From Sergeia podlipaevii (taxonomy: Eukaryota > Euglenozoa > Kinetoplastea > Trypanosomatida > Trypanosomatidae): DNA of 44,313 bases. A program made the translations under genes and the position numbers. Shown here in pieces: positions 29,230 through 38,763 of the stretch; position 1 is the stretch's first letter, and each line of letters opens with the position of its first letter. The notes beneath the pieces were generated by a model. It was not told the origin of the DNA, did not search any database, and saw only the letters and a list, made by a program, of their open reading frames with translations. The stretch lies in contig JASANZ010002093.1 of assembly GCA_030849805.1 (NCBI GenBank), positions 1-44,313 on the forward strand. The letters are read 5' to 3'.

Positions 29230-31189
29230 TTTGTTTACTGTATGATATTGGATGATTAGGTACCCTCTACGATGGGGAAAAGTGGCTTTATTTTCGTTGT
29301 GTTTTCTTTCATTATTATTATTGGAATTATATATTTTATTTATTTATTTTTTATTGAGGTGATATTATATATCGTATGCTTACACGTTGGTGTGAATTGG
29401 GGGCGTAGGTGTGTCGTTGGTTTTATGCATTCGTAGTGTGCATATATGATTCGTGGTGTGCGTGTGTGTGTGTGTGCGTCTGCTTGCTATATCTATATCC
29501 TTTTGACGGAGTTTGCCATCTATCAAATATTCTTTTATATACATTGATCCCGGCTGTTGCTTTGCTTTTTTTTTTTTTGGTACTATTACTATTATTGTTT
29601 TGTTTTGTTGTTGTTTAGATGCTTGTGGGGACAGATGTTTGGTGACCATGCGCTCCTCATCACCTTTTTTTCTACGTTGTATGTGCGCACTCGATTTTTT
29701 TTTTTTTTTTTGCTTTGTAACGATGCAGAAGCACTTGACTCATATGGAATGCGTCCGACATGAGAGAATTGATGATGGTTTTGGCTGGTTGCTGTTGGCT
29801 GCATCTCCTAGAAGCGAAAAGGAATATGTTTTCCTTATATATATAACCCACAAATGCATATGTGCGTTCTGTGTTAAGGAGAGAATATGTAAGGGAAGGG
29901 GAAGTGCAGCAGCCCTAAACACGTGTACATGTCGTTTTTTGTGCGAACGTTACTCATTGCTAACTAGAAAGACGTTCCTGTAGGACCTGGAGACTATTGG
30001 CAACGCTACAAAGCAGCAAATTCTTTCATCTCTCCCTCTCTCTCTCTATATATATAATTTACGCATCGCATACACACAATATGTATCTTCCATTATTGTT
30101 TGCGTAGTTACTTCAAAGGTAAAGAGAGTAAATAAGCTGGTGCCAAAAGGAAATGAAAACAAGCAAACAAAAGCAGAATCATCAACATCTGTGCAAAGGC
30201 AGAACAACATGTAGATGATACTGATTCTACCCAATTCTGATCGTTGCCTTGCCACAACAACGCAAAGAAGAAGAAAAATTGAAAAATTGAAAGAGGTAAG
30301 AACGTTGACATTTTTATAAGCACAAAACTATAGAGGGTAATCCAACACACGCACACACATACAAATACTAGCACAGTAGTGCGCCACACAAACAGGTTTT
30401 ATGTTCATTTTTTATCTTTATTTTTCTATGCGTAAAGATACATACATATATATATATATATATAATCCAATATATATTGGGAGAAAAGAAAATGAATTCA
30501 AATTTTGGAGGAAGACAAAGGGAATGTAAAGCGTTTGGGCCACTTTTCCTTTTCAAACTCATGCATATACCGTTTTTCGTGTTATTATCATTTCTTTCAA
30601 TTGTTTTTTTTTAAATATTATTATTATTATTATCGCAGAGTTAGCTATCTTTTGAGTTGTGAAGGCGAACGCTGATTTTTCTTCCCACGTTCAGCCACGT
30701 TGCCAAAATACATTAAATACAAAAGAAAAATTGCACATATACACGCGCGTCACACAATCCACCGCAGAGGTTAAGTGTGTGCACACATATTGAAAATGTG
30801 TGACATCTCTTGTTCTTCTGAATATAGGTATGTCGTAGTTGCTCTGAGGGTGGATATTCTTTCTGCACGCCTGCATGGAGATGCGCTTCAATTGGTGGGA
30901 AAGAAATGAAACAACTCTGTATTGTGTTTTTCTGATTTACTTTCTTCTCCTTTAGTAATGTTGCTGACTGCTCCCATTCTTCATCCCTCATTTTTTCCCC
31001 CATTCTTTCATTTCTCATGTTTACATATTTGAACACTGCTTTTTGTTTGTTTGTCTAAAGGCTAGCACGTACTTCAGGGATACATCGTTTACTTCTCCTT
31101 TCATTTTTTTTTTCTTGCAGTTAAAAACAATAGCAACAACAAAATAGAGACGCGCTTTAAAAAAAAATATACCATTTACAACAAACAAC
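29230..31189. other. longest intergenic spacer of the MTP array
   Basis: About 2 kb without a supported gene between copies 3 and 4, the largest gap in the array. It contains a GT-rich run near 29457-29478, (AT) tracts near 30449-30474 and T runs. A textbook acceptor for copy 4 lies at its end: a pyrimidine tract at 31092-31118 followed by AG at 31119-31120. Confidence 0.6.
31092..31120 (+). promoter_or_regulatory. spliced-leader acceptor of MTP copy 4
   Basis: A 25-base pyrimidine-rich tract ending in GCAG, 70 bases before the copy 4 ATG. It is the clearest trans-splice acceptor in the array. Confidence 0.65.
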
Positions 31190-32152
31190 ATGAGCGCAGG
31201 CATCAAAGCGGCTGCCAAACGAAAGATTACTGTGTATGACAGTGCTTTGCTCACATTTCACGGTGTCGATGGGTATGACGTGTACAACTGTAGCGTCCCG
31301 TTCACTTACGGTGGGGCCCGCTACATATTTGGCCGAGTTGAAAGGCGTGCTGAGTGGGCCACATCTCACGTGCGTCTCTTTAAGGAGGTCAGGAAGGATA
31401 CTTTTGCTATCAGCAGCGCGAAAGTGCTGTATGAACTTGAGGATCCATATGTGTCAAGGATTAAGAATGAAATGATTATGGGTGGTACGCGAGTGCGGAA
31501 GACAAATGGGTCTGTGGTGTCCTACTACGCCGATTTTTACCGCGGCTCCCCCGCCAGGCTAACCTATTTTGCCTGTGGACCTGATAACATGAAGGACATA
31601 CGCCTCGTGGGCCTTGCAGATGGCAGGATCGGGGTCTTCTCTCGCCCACGTACGGAACACGAGTCATCTATTGGGTTTATCATTATCAACAACCTGGCAG
31701 AGCTGACTCCCGCCAAAATAAGCGCTGCAGCGGATCTGCGCATCTTGGAGGATGGCACGTGGGGCGGCGTGAACCAGGCCTACCTGCTCTCCTCAGGAAA
31801 GATTGGATGCATCGCACACTACAGCCATCGCGAAGATGCTGGGGACAACAAACAACCACTTCTCGTTTACTTGAACTACTCCTTTGTGTTGGACCCGCAG
31901 ACGCTTGCCACATTTGATGGCAAGGTAATTGGCACTCGAGGCTGCTACCCGCCTGGCGAGCCCAAACTACCACATTTGTGCAAGTGCGCCTTTACGTCTG
32001 GTATCGTGATGCGCGCGGATGGGAAGTGCGACTTGTACAGCGGGCTTGGCGACACGTGTGAGGGTCGCATCACTATTGACTATCCGTTTGAGGGCTATGG
32101 TGCCATATGTTGCGATCTCGATTTCTCTGGGCCCACACAATCTTCCTTGTGA
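31190..32152 (+). CDS. MTP: DUF1861/GH130-like mannosyltransferase-phosphorylase, copy 4
   Basis: Fourth MTP paralogue, 320 residues from ATG (MSAGIKAAAKRK). It keeps YELEDPYVSRI (catalytic-Asp motif), GGTRVRKTN, GPDNMKDIR, LADGRIGVFSRP, WGGVNQAYLLSSGKIGCIAHYSH, LNYSFVLDPQT and YSGLGDTCEGRITIDYPF. The C-terminus is extended by about ten residues (SGPTQSSL) past the LDF at which copies 1 and 2 end, and the last residues are S-S-L. An -SSL ending resembles a PTS1 glycosomal targeting tripeptide only loosely, so compartment is left open. Its last 150 coding bases are nearly the same as in copy 6. Confidence 0.93.
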   Translation: MSAGIKAAAKRKITVYDSALLTFHGVDGYDVYNCSVPFTYGGARYIFGRVERRAEWATSHVRLFKEVRKDTFAISSAKVLYELEDPYVSRIKNEMIMGGTRVRKTNGSVVSYYADFYRGSPARLTYFACGPDNMKDIRLVGLADGRIGVFSRPRTEHESSIGFIIINNLAELTPAKISAAADLRILEDGTWGGVNQAYLLSSGKIGCIAHYSHREDAGDNKQPLLVYLNYSFVLDPQTLATFDGKVIGTRGCYPPGEPKLPHLCKCAFTSGIVMRADGKCDLYSGLGDTCEGRITIDYPFEGYGAICCDLDFSGPTQSSL

Positions 32153-32829
32153 GAATTAAATATATATATACATATACCGTGTTGCATGGGCGGAGTATGC
32201 GTACATACAAAATGTATCTCCGCTACGCACTTTTCTTGGTTCTTTTTTCCCTTTTACATTTTTTTTCTCAATCTCATACAATATATAAAAAAACAATAGC
32301 AATAGCAATTCATTTGTATGTATACGTCTATACAATGGTCTGCGTGAACGCAATCAAAAGAATGAAAATTAGCAACGCCATCGGCAACAACAGCACTAAT
32401 AGAACGGTAATGCCGTGCCCCTCTGAGTAAAGTTTCTCTTATCTTAGGGCTATACGGTCATGCGTTAGAGTTTGCGTTCTATCTTACATACACTTTGCGC
32501 TTCTTTTAATGCGCTCATTTGTATGCATTGCTCCTTTTTTTTTCCTTTTTTTTTTCTCTCTCTCTTCCTTTTATCCATTTTTCTCCTTATGTATCGCTTG
32601 AACACCATATATTTTGTGGTGTGCCTCCCTCTTCTACAAGCAATACTCACACACATACAGAGCATTCATCTTTACAAGGGTCTCCTTGCATATATCTTTT
32701 TTCCCTTCTTCTCTTGTGTGTCCGTCCAGAAGTTTCATTTGAGGCAAAACAAAAGCAGCGTGAGAAACACGCACACACACATACAAAGCTACAGAGACGA
32801 TTTTCACTAAGAGCCACTTTCTCTTCACA
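32153..32829. other. intergenic spacer between MTP copies 4 and 5
   Basis: About 0.7 kb, pyrimidine-rich in its middle. AG at 32728-32729 after a C/T tract is the probable acceptor for copy 5. No supported gene. Confidence 0.6.
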
Positions 32830-33783
32830 ATGCTGCATGATATGAGGGCGGTGTTTGGGGCTAAGAAGCAGATCTATGAAAGTGTATTGATATCATTCAA
32901 AGGAACTGGCGACGCTGATGTTTTCAATCTATCTACTCCATTTCTGAACAAGGGCAAGGTTGAGGTCTTTGGCTGCTTTGAAAAGCGCTCTGACTTCGGT
33001 AACTGCTACTCACGCCGTTTCGTACAGACTGCAACGGATGAGTTCACCATGATGGATGAGGAGATACCGTATCAGATAGAGGACCCCTTCGTTGCTCAGG
33101 TTGACCAAGAAATCTTGTTAGGAGGAGTTCGGGTGATCAAGAACTGCAACAAGGTGCACAACTACTTCTGCGACTTTTACCGCGGGGCACTCGATCATTT
33201 GTCGTACTACACGACTGGCCCTGATAGGGTCCGCGGCGTGCGGGTGGTGCAGCTGGAGAGTGGCGAGCTGGGTGTATTCAGCACCGCCCCCGTCACTGAC
33301 TCGGCGACTGTCGCGGCACCTATTTGCTTTCTGAAGATCCGCAAGCTAGAGGAGCTGACCTCTATCAACGTGGCCGCGTCGAAGCCAATTGATGGCGCGG
33401 CTGTGTTTTGTGACACACGTGGGTATGTTCACCAGGTGTACCTTCTTTCCACTGGCCTCGTCGGCTGTATCGCACATCACGAATTCACTGATATCGGTGA
33501 GGATGGCCACCACGTGGCTGCGGAATGTGCGACCTCATTTGTCTATGACCCCAACACGAACAAGGCGCTTGACTTTGCAATTATCGCAACCAGGGACTGC
33601 TTTCCCGCGTGTGCTGCGAAGACACCACGTGTAGCTTACACAGTGTTTCCCTCTGGTCTCATGGCGCGCGAAGATGGGAAATTTGACTTTTATTGCGGCC
33701 TCGGCGATACCAGCGAGGGCCGAATTGTCATTGATGACCCCTTTTCTGGTCACGGCTCTATTGTCTCTATGGTTTCATTTTGA
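32830..33783 (+). CDS. MTP: divergent DUF1861/GH130-like MTP paralogue, copy 5
   Basis: Fifth and most divergent paralogue, 317 residues. The catalytic-Asp motif is kept (YQIEDPFVAQV), as are GGVRVIKN, YFCDFYRG and GLGDTSEGR. Several positions fixed in the other copies are lost: GVDGYDVYNCS reads GTGDADVFNLS, GPDNMKDIR reads GPDRVRGVR (the Lys-Asp pair is gone), DGRIGVFSRP reads SGELGVFSTAP with a small insertion, WGGVNQ reads RGYVHQ, and the final IDYPF reads IDDPF. The frame is intact with good codon use, so it is under selection but probably has a changed donor, acceptor or phosphate site (inference). The start is ATG, with MLHDMRAVFG. Confidence 0.9.
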   Translation: MLHDMRAVFGAKKQIYESVLISFKGTGDADVFNLSTPFLNKGKVEVFGCFEKRSDFGNCYSRRFVQTATDEFTMMDEEIPYQIEDPFVAQVDQEILLGGVRVIKNCNKVHNYFCDFYRGALDHLSYYTTGPDRVRGVRVVQLESGELGVFSTAPVTDSATVAAPICFLKIRKLEELTSINVAASKPIDGAAVFCDTRGYVHQVYLLSTGLVGCIAHHEFTDIGEDGHHVAAECATSFVYDPNTNKALDFAIIATRDCFPACAAKTPRVAYTVFPSGLMAREDGKFDFYCGLGDTSEGRIVIDDPFSGHGSIVSMVSF

Positions 33784-34532
33784 GTGATACATGGTAGGAC
33801 TTTGGTGAGCAGGTGTACTTGCTGCGGGGAGTTGAGTGTGTGCATATTCGCTGTGCAAGTCTCATCTGTATGTGAGGATGACCACACTACCTTGTCTCTC
33901 CTCACTTCGCTATGCTCTCTTATATTGCGTTTGCTCCAGCTTCAAATAGCGCGTTTTTATATTTTAAAAGTACATATCGAACTATAAAGAGGCTACCTAC
34001 CCCCCAAGTGTTCATTGCTTTACACTGAGGAACATAGTAGCTATTGACTCTGCGCATTACTTTTATCCTTCTTTGCGGCAACAACAAAAGCATAAGTTAT
34101 TCTATGCACATACATGAAGCAAAAGAAAAGAAAGTATGATGTAGGAAGACATACAGAGAGAGAGAGAGAGAGAGAGAGAGGGCATTATGGATGAGAGCAT
34201 TACACACATCTGCTGTTTCTCGAAAAAGTCTATGTAGTATTCTTTTTTTTTTTTTTGGTGCCTTTTTTCTTTTCAAAAAGTATCTTGATAAAAAAGAAGA
34301 AAATGTTGGGATTGTGTGCGTTTGGTATTTCTTTTTGTTGCTTGAACCACTGAGACCTTTTAAAGAAAAAGAATTGCTCTACTTTCACCCCCTTTCCCTT
34401 TCTTTTTTTTTTTCTTTAAAGCTGTATATATATAAATTTACATAGCACACGTTGCTTCTAGGATTGCATTTTTTTTTCTTCATTTTGTGTACTTCCGTCG
34501 ATTGCCCCCCTCCCCCCCTCTTCAGAAGAATC
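33784..34532. other. intergenic spacer between MTP copies 5 and 6
   Basis: About 0.75 kb with a (GA)n microsatellite at 34155-34180 and T runs. A C/T tract with AG at 34524-34525 lies only 8 bases before the copy 6 ATG; an AG near 34460 is an alternative acceptor. Confidence 0.6.
34155..34180. repeat. (GA)n microsatellite
   Basis: About 13 GA units between MTP copies 5 and 6, seen directly. Confidence 0.92.
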
Positions 34533-35486
34533 ATGGCGAGCACGTTCCAGGTTGTCAAGGAGGCGAAGCAGCTTTTTGATGAGAAGAAGCGCATTTACGA
34601 CAGCGCCATTCTCACCTTTAAGGGTGTCGACGGGTACGACGTATACAACTGCTCTGTTCCCTTCCAATACAAGGGTAAGACCCACATTTACGGTCGTGTT
34701 GAGAAGCGGGAGATCTGGGCCGCCTCGCACGTGCGCATTTTTGAGGAAACCGGCAAGGATGAGTTTACTGTGGTGCCAAACTCCATGACGTGGTTCGTGG
34801 AGGACCCTTTTGTCACCAGAATCAAGGGCGAAGCGATCTTTGGCGGTACACGCGTTCGCAAGAGCCGCGGTAAGGTGTTCAACTACTACTGCGATTTCTT
34901 CCGTGGCGTCCCAGAAGATTTGCTCTACTATGCCACTGGCCCTGATAACATGAAGGATGTCCGCTTTGTGGAGTTGGCGGACGGTCGCATTGGTGTGTTT
35001 TCTCGCCCAAAGACGGACAACTTCTCTTGCATTGGCTTTACCGTCATCGAGTCGATGGACCAGCTTACCCCACAGGTGATCAACAGCGCTGAGCCGCTGA
35101 ATGTACTGCATGCTGGTGCGTGGGGTGGCGTGAACCAGGCGTACCTCCTTACGTCTGGTAAAATTGGCTGCATTGCTCACTACAGCTACAACAGCAAGGA
35201 CGAACACGACAAGCCCCTCTCTGTGTACCTCAACTACTCCTTTGTGCTGGACCCTAACACGAACGAAGCGTGCTTTGAGAAGATTATTGGAACACGTAGC
35301 TGCTTCCCCGACTATCCCATCAAGGCGCCGAAGCTCCAGGACTGCGCGTTTTCGTCCGGTATCGTGATGCGCGCAGATGGGAAGTGCGACTTGTACAGCG
35401 GGCTTGGCGACACGTGTGAGGGCCGCATCACCATTGACTACCCTTTTGAGGGCTATGGTGAGATTGTTGATTCGCTGACATTTTGA
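34533..35486 (+). CDS. MTP: DUF1861/GH130-like mannosyltransferase-phosphorylase, copy 6
   Basis: Sixth MTP paralogue, 317 residues, and close to the array consensus. Asp91 of FVEDPFVTRI is the expected catalytic acid. Other motifs are [14 protein letters not shown] (31-44), GGTRVRKS, YYCDFFRG, GPDNMKDVR, LADGRIGVFSRP, WGGVNQAYLLTSGKIGCIAHYSY, LNYSFVLDPNT, IGTRSCFPDYPIK and [22 protein letters not shown]. The frame extends upstream from a TTG, but that part is the C/T-rich splice-acceptor region, so the ATG giving MASTFQVVKEAK was used. Nearly identical DNA tracts are shared with copies 3 (5' part) and 4 (3' part), so this copy may be a donor or acceptor in gene conversion. Confidence 0.94.
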   Translation: MASTFQVVKEAKQLFDEKKRIYDSAILTFKGVDGYDVYNCSVPFQYKGKTHIYGRVEKREIWAASHVRIFEETGKDEFTVVPNSMTWFVEDPFVTRIKGEAIFGGTRVRKSRGKVFNYYCDFFRGVPEDLLYYATGPDNMKDVRFVELADGRIGVFSRPKTDNFSCIGFTVIESMDQLTPQVINSAEPLNVLHAGAWGGVNQAYLLTSGKIGCIAHYSYNSKDEHDKPLSVYLNYSFVLDPNTNEACFEKIIGTRSCFPDYPIKAPKLQDCAFSSGIVMRADGKCDLYSGLGDTCEGRITIDYPFEGYGEIVDSLTF

Positions 35487-37095
35487 TTTTGCTCAACTAT
35501 CGAAACACATCAAATGATTGTTCACTCCAAAAAAGAAAAAAAATACACACACAAATATTTTACAACCACCACCACCACAATGAAAAAGAAGACGAGAGCG
35601 CGCACCTGTGCAGCAGAGTGCGACAAAGTAGAGACAGATATGGGGAGGTGTAGTGAGCGAGAGAGAGGGAAGAAGAAAGCATGAATGGGGACTTTTTTTT
35701 CCCGATAGAAACATCTACAAGAAAAAAGAAATAGCCAAAAGAAAGAACGGTGAAGATAATAAGAAGAAAAAAGCAAAGAAAGATGCTGTCAGTAATATGA
35801 GTGTGCATATATAAAAATACAGAGGTATGCAAGGTGGAGATTTACACGTCGTTCACCTATGTATATTCAGAAAGCGTAGTCACTCAAGCAAATCTTCCTT
35901 TTTTTTTTTGCTCTCCCCTCTCCTTGGTATTTGAGAGTGCCAAGCATGTCATGGAGTTCTTTCTCTTTTGTTATTATTGAGTCATCACACTTTGTGGGAT
36001 TGTCTTACTTTCGTTACTACCATGATTGTTGTTGTTTATTTTTATATATCTCCGCGATGATAGATACACGGTGTGTCCTTGGCAACTGCCTGATTATGGC
36101 TGGAGATCCGGGGAAACTACGCGAGGATCGTAGTTATTTTCCTCTTCTGTACAGACATGGCACTGCTGTCACATCTGCATGCAACAATCCTCAAGCTGCT
36201 GCACACAACAAACACGCACATACACACTTATATTCCAACATGACCGACGAGCAAACGAAGCCGGGTAAATCAGATTGGCAAAATCATCATCACAACAACA
36301 AAAAGGATAAAAACGAATATGTATGCATATCACACGTTTCTTCAATGAACATCGCATGGCAGCACGGGATTATGTTGTAAATAAGCGTTTGCTTTTGATT
36401 CTCCCTCTTTTCTTCGTTGTCGCACTGGACTGCTGTTCACTTGATTAATGCTACTGTACGTGAAATTTTAAAGAGAGGGGAGAAACGGAAGAGAGAAGGG
36501 AAGGGGAAAAGTAGCAGCAGCCCTTTTTTTTTGCTTCCTCACTTTAAGACATTCGGCTTATATACATATTTTTCTCTCTTTTGCTGTAAGCACGAGGGGA
36601 AAATTAGACTGTGTGCGTATGTGCTATTATTTGTCTGTCTCCCCTCCTCCCTTTTACTCACCTACATATCAATTATTCATAGCGTACTTTTTCTTTTCCG
36701 TGTCTCTCTTTTCTTAATTCTTTTCAATGTTCTCTTTCCGCGGTTGCAAAACAAAGAAAAAAAACAAAGTAACAGTTCAGTACAACAGAGGTAGTACACT
36801 CGGTGCTCTCTTGCATTTGATAGAATGCACTTCCTTCTTCATACAATAGGGGGTGATTGTTTTGTGACATATTGATTCATGCTGTAGAATCGTAAAAATT
36901 GCGTGCCACAATTCTCTTGTTTAACTTTCCATTTGAAGTGCGCATACCGTTGCCCCTCTACTTCTACACTTTTGCATCTTCTTGCCTTTCTCTCTCCTTT
37001 TAACTCATTTTCACGAAGCCTACTAGTGCATACGGGGATCGTTTGGGCTATACATACGTTTTGCACACCCACGCAACCCCTTTATACACGGCAAC
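35487..37095. other. intergenic spacer between MTP copies 6 and 7
   Basis: About 1.6 kb. The first 350 bases are purine-rich on the plus strand; the rest is T-rich. A pyrimidine tract at about 36980-37010 with AG at 37017-37018 is the probable acceptor for copy 7. Open frames in it are Asn/His/Lys-rich and not accepted. Confidence 0.6.
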
Positions 37096-38031
37096 ATGTC
37101 CATACAAGAGCGAAGGCAATCTTTTGAAAACAGCAAGGTCATTTACGAAAGTGTCCTTCTCACCTTCAAGGGCGTTGACGGATGGGATGTATACAACTGC
37201 TCCTGTCCTTTCACATACAAGGGTAAGACATACATATACGGCCGCGTGGAGCGCCGCGCGGAGTGGGCCAACTCTCACATGCGTGTCTTTGAGCAAACTG
37301 GCAAGGATGAGTTTACCGTGGTGCCGAAACTAATGTGGGAACTGGAAGACCCCTACATTCAGAAGGTGAATGGCGAAATGATACTTGGCGGTACACACGT
37401 CCGCAAGAACAGCGGCGCTGTGCTGACCTACTACGGTTTCTTTTACCGTGGGAACCCTTTTGAAGTCACTTACTTCACCAGTGGACCTGACTACATGAAG
37501 GATATCCGTATCGTTACTCTCGCAGATGGCCGCATCGGCGTATTTTCGCGCAAACGCCATGGCTATGAGGCGGAAATTGGATTCACAATCATTTCTACTA
37601 TGGAAGATCTTAGCATGGAGACCATTGCGGCAGCAAAACGCATAGACGTTCTCGAGCGTGGCACATGGGGTGGCGTTAATCAGGCCTATTTGCTCACCAG
37701 CGGTAAGATTGGCTGTATTGCCCATTATAGCTATAGGAGCAAAGATGCGTCGGAGAATGAGCTGCTGGTGTACACCAACTATTCCTTTGTTTTAGATCCG
37801 ATTTCCCGTGAGGTACTGGATGGCAAGTTCATCGGATCACGCAGCTGTTACCCAGAATGTTCCTCCAAGGTCCCAAACCTTGCAGACTGTGTGTTCACTT
37901 CTGGTATGATCGTTCGCGAAGAGAGCAAATGTGATCTGTACAGTGGGGTGGGCGACACGTGTGAGGGCCGCATCACTATTGATTATCCATTTCAGAAATA
38001 TGGTGACGTGGTGGGTGATTTTGCGTTTTAA
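37096..38031 (+). CDS. MTP: DUF1861/GH130-like mannosyltransferase-phosphorylase, copy 7
   Basis: Seventh and last MTP paralogue, 311 residues, the shortest. Motifs kept: GVDGWDVYNCSCPF, WELEDPYIQKV (catalytic Asp), GGTHVRKN, GPDYMKDIR, LADGRIGVFSRK, WGGVNQAYLLTSGKIGCIAHYSY, TNYSFVLDP, and YSGVGDTCEGRITIDYPF. The usual CDF in YYCDFYRG reads GFF (YYGFFYRG), and GIVMRADGK reads GMIVREESK. One residue is missing before LEDP relative to the other copies. The start is ATG (MSIQERRQSF). It belongs with copies 3, 4 and 6. Confidence 0.93.
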   Translation: MSIQERRQSFENSKVIYESVLLTFKGVDGWDVYNCSCPFTYKGKTYIYGRVERRAEWANSHMRVFEQTGKDEFTVVPKLMWELEDPYIQKVNGEMILGGTHVRKNSGAVLTYYGFFYRGNPFEVTYFTSGPDYMKDIRIVTLADGRIGVFSRKRHGYEAEIGFTIISTMEDLSMETIAAAKRIDVLERGTWGGVNQAYLLTSGKIGCIAHYSYRSKDASENELLVYTNYSFVLDPISREVLDGKFIGSRSCYPECSSKVPNLADCVFTSGMIVREESKCDLYSGVGDTCEGRITIDYPFQKYGDVVGDFAF

Positions 38032-38763
38032 GATGATGGCGTTTATCTGCGCACAAAAAAATGAAACCTTGCGTAGACATTCTCTCTTCCCCTATTTTAT
38101 AAATTGTCGTACGAGCAATCAAATTGACAAGAATGGGGAAATGCGGGAAAAGCCAATTTCTTTTCCTGTCAGCCACATCCCTTCCTCAAAAAAAAAACAG
38201 GCAAACAAGGAAAGCATATGCCTGCCCCCAGGAAAGATGAGTAGAGCCACAAGACAGAAAGGAAGAAGAAAAGAAGCGACAACGTACGCGAAATGAGATT
38301 TCATTGGAACAAATTTGCCCGTAGTGCTTATACATCTATATGCACACGCTTCCGTACTCAGTCAGGCACAAGTCTATCTATTTAAATGAATAAATATACA
38401 ATTATGTACAGATGAGACGATGCGCCTTACTCGGGCATTCTTATTCCTTTTTGGTTTGTCAAATACATATTTAGGCACTTTTATCTACCCAGTGGGGACA
38501 TTGCTTGCTCTGACATAAGTGGTCGAGATGTGATCTTTTTTTGTTTAGTGTGTGTGTGCGCGCGTCTTGCATTATCAGCGCTTTTGATATAGCACCAATA
38601 AATAGTTTTGCACTTTTGCTTTGAGCGTTGCATATGTCACCGATTCACTTTATCAGTTCAAAGCCTTTTTTTTTGTATCACTTTGATTACCATCATGATT
38701 TTTTTTCATTACTCCCATTTTTGCTGTTGTTGCCTTGCGTACAGCCTAGCTTACTTTGCACTG
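38032..38763. other. intergenic with a splice acceptor
   Basis: About 0.7 kb without a supported gene. The last 70 bases are pyrimidine-rich and end in an AG at 38743-38744, 20 bases before the ATG of the next gene; a second AG follows at 38748-38749. Confidence 0.6.

Noticed and set aside
36057..36380. 107-codon ATG frame between MTP copies 6 and 7
   Set aside because: Asn/His/Lys low-complexity product without motifs, in DNA of intergenic composition.
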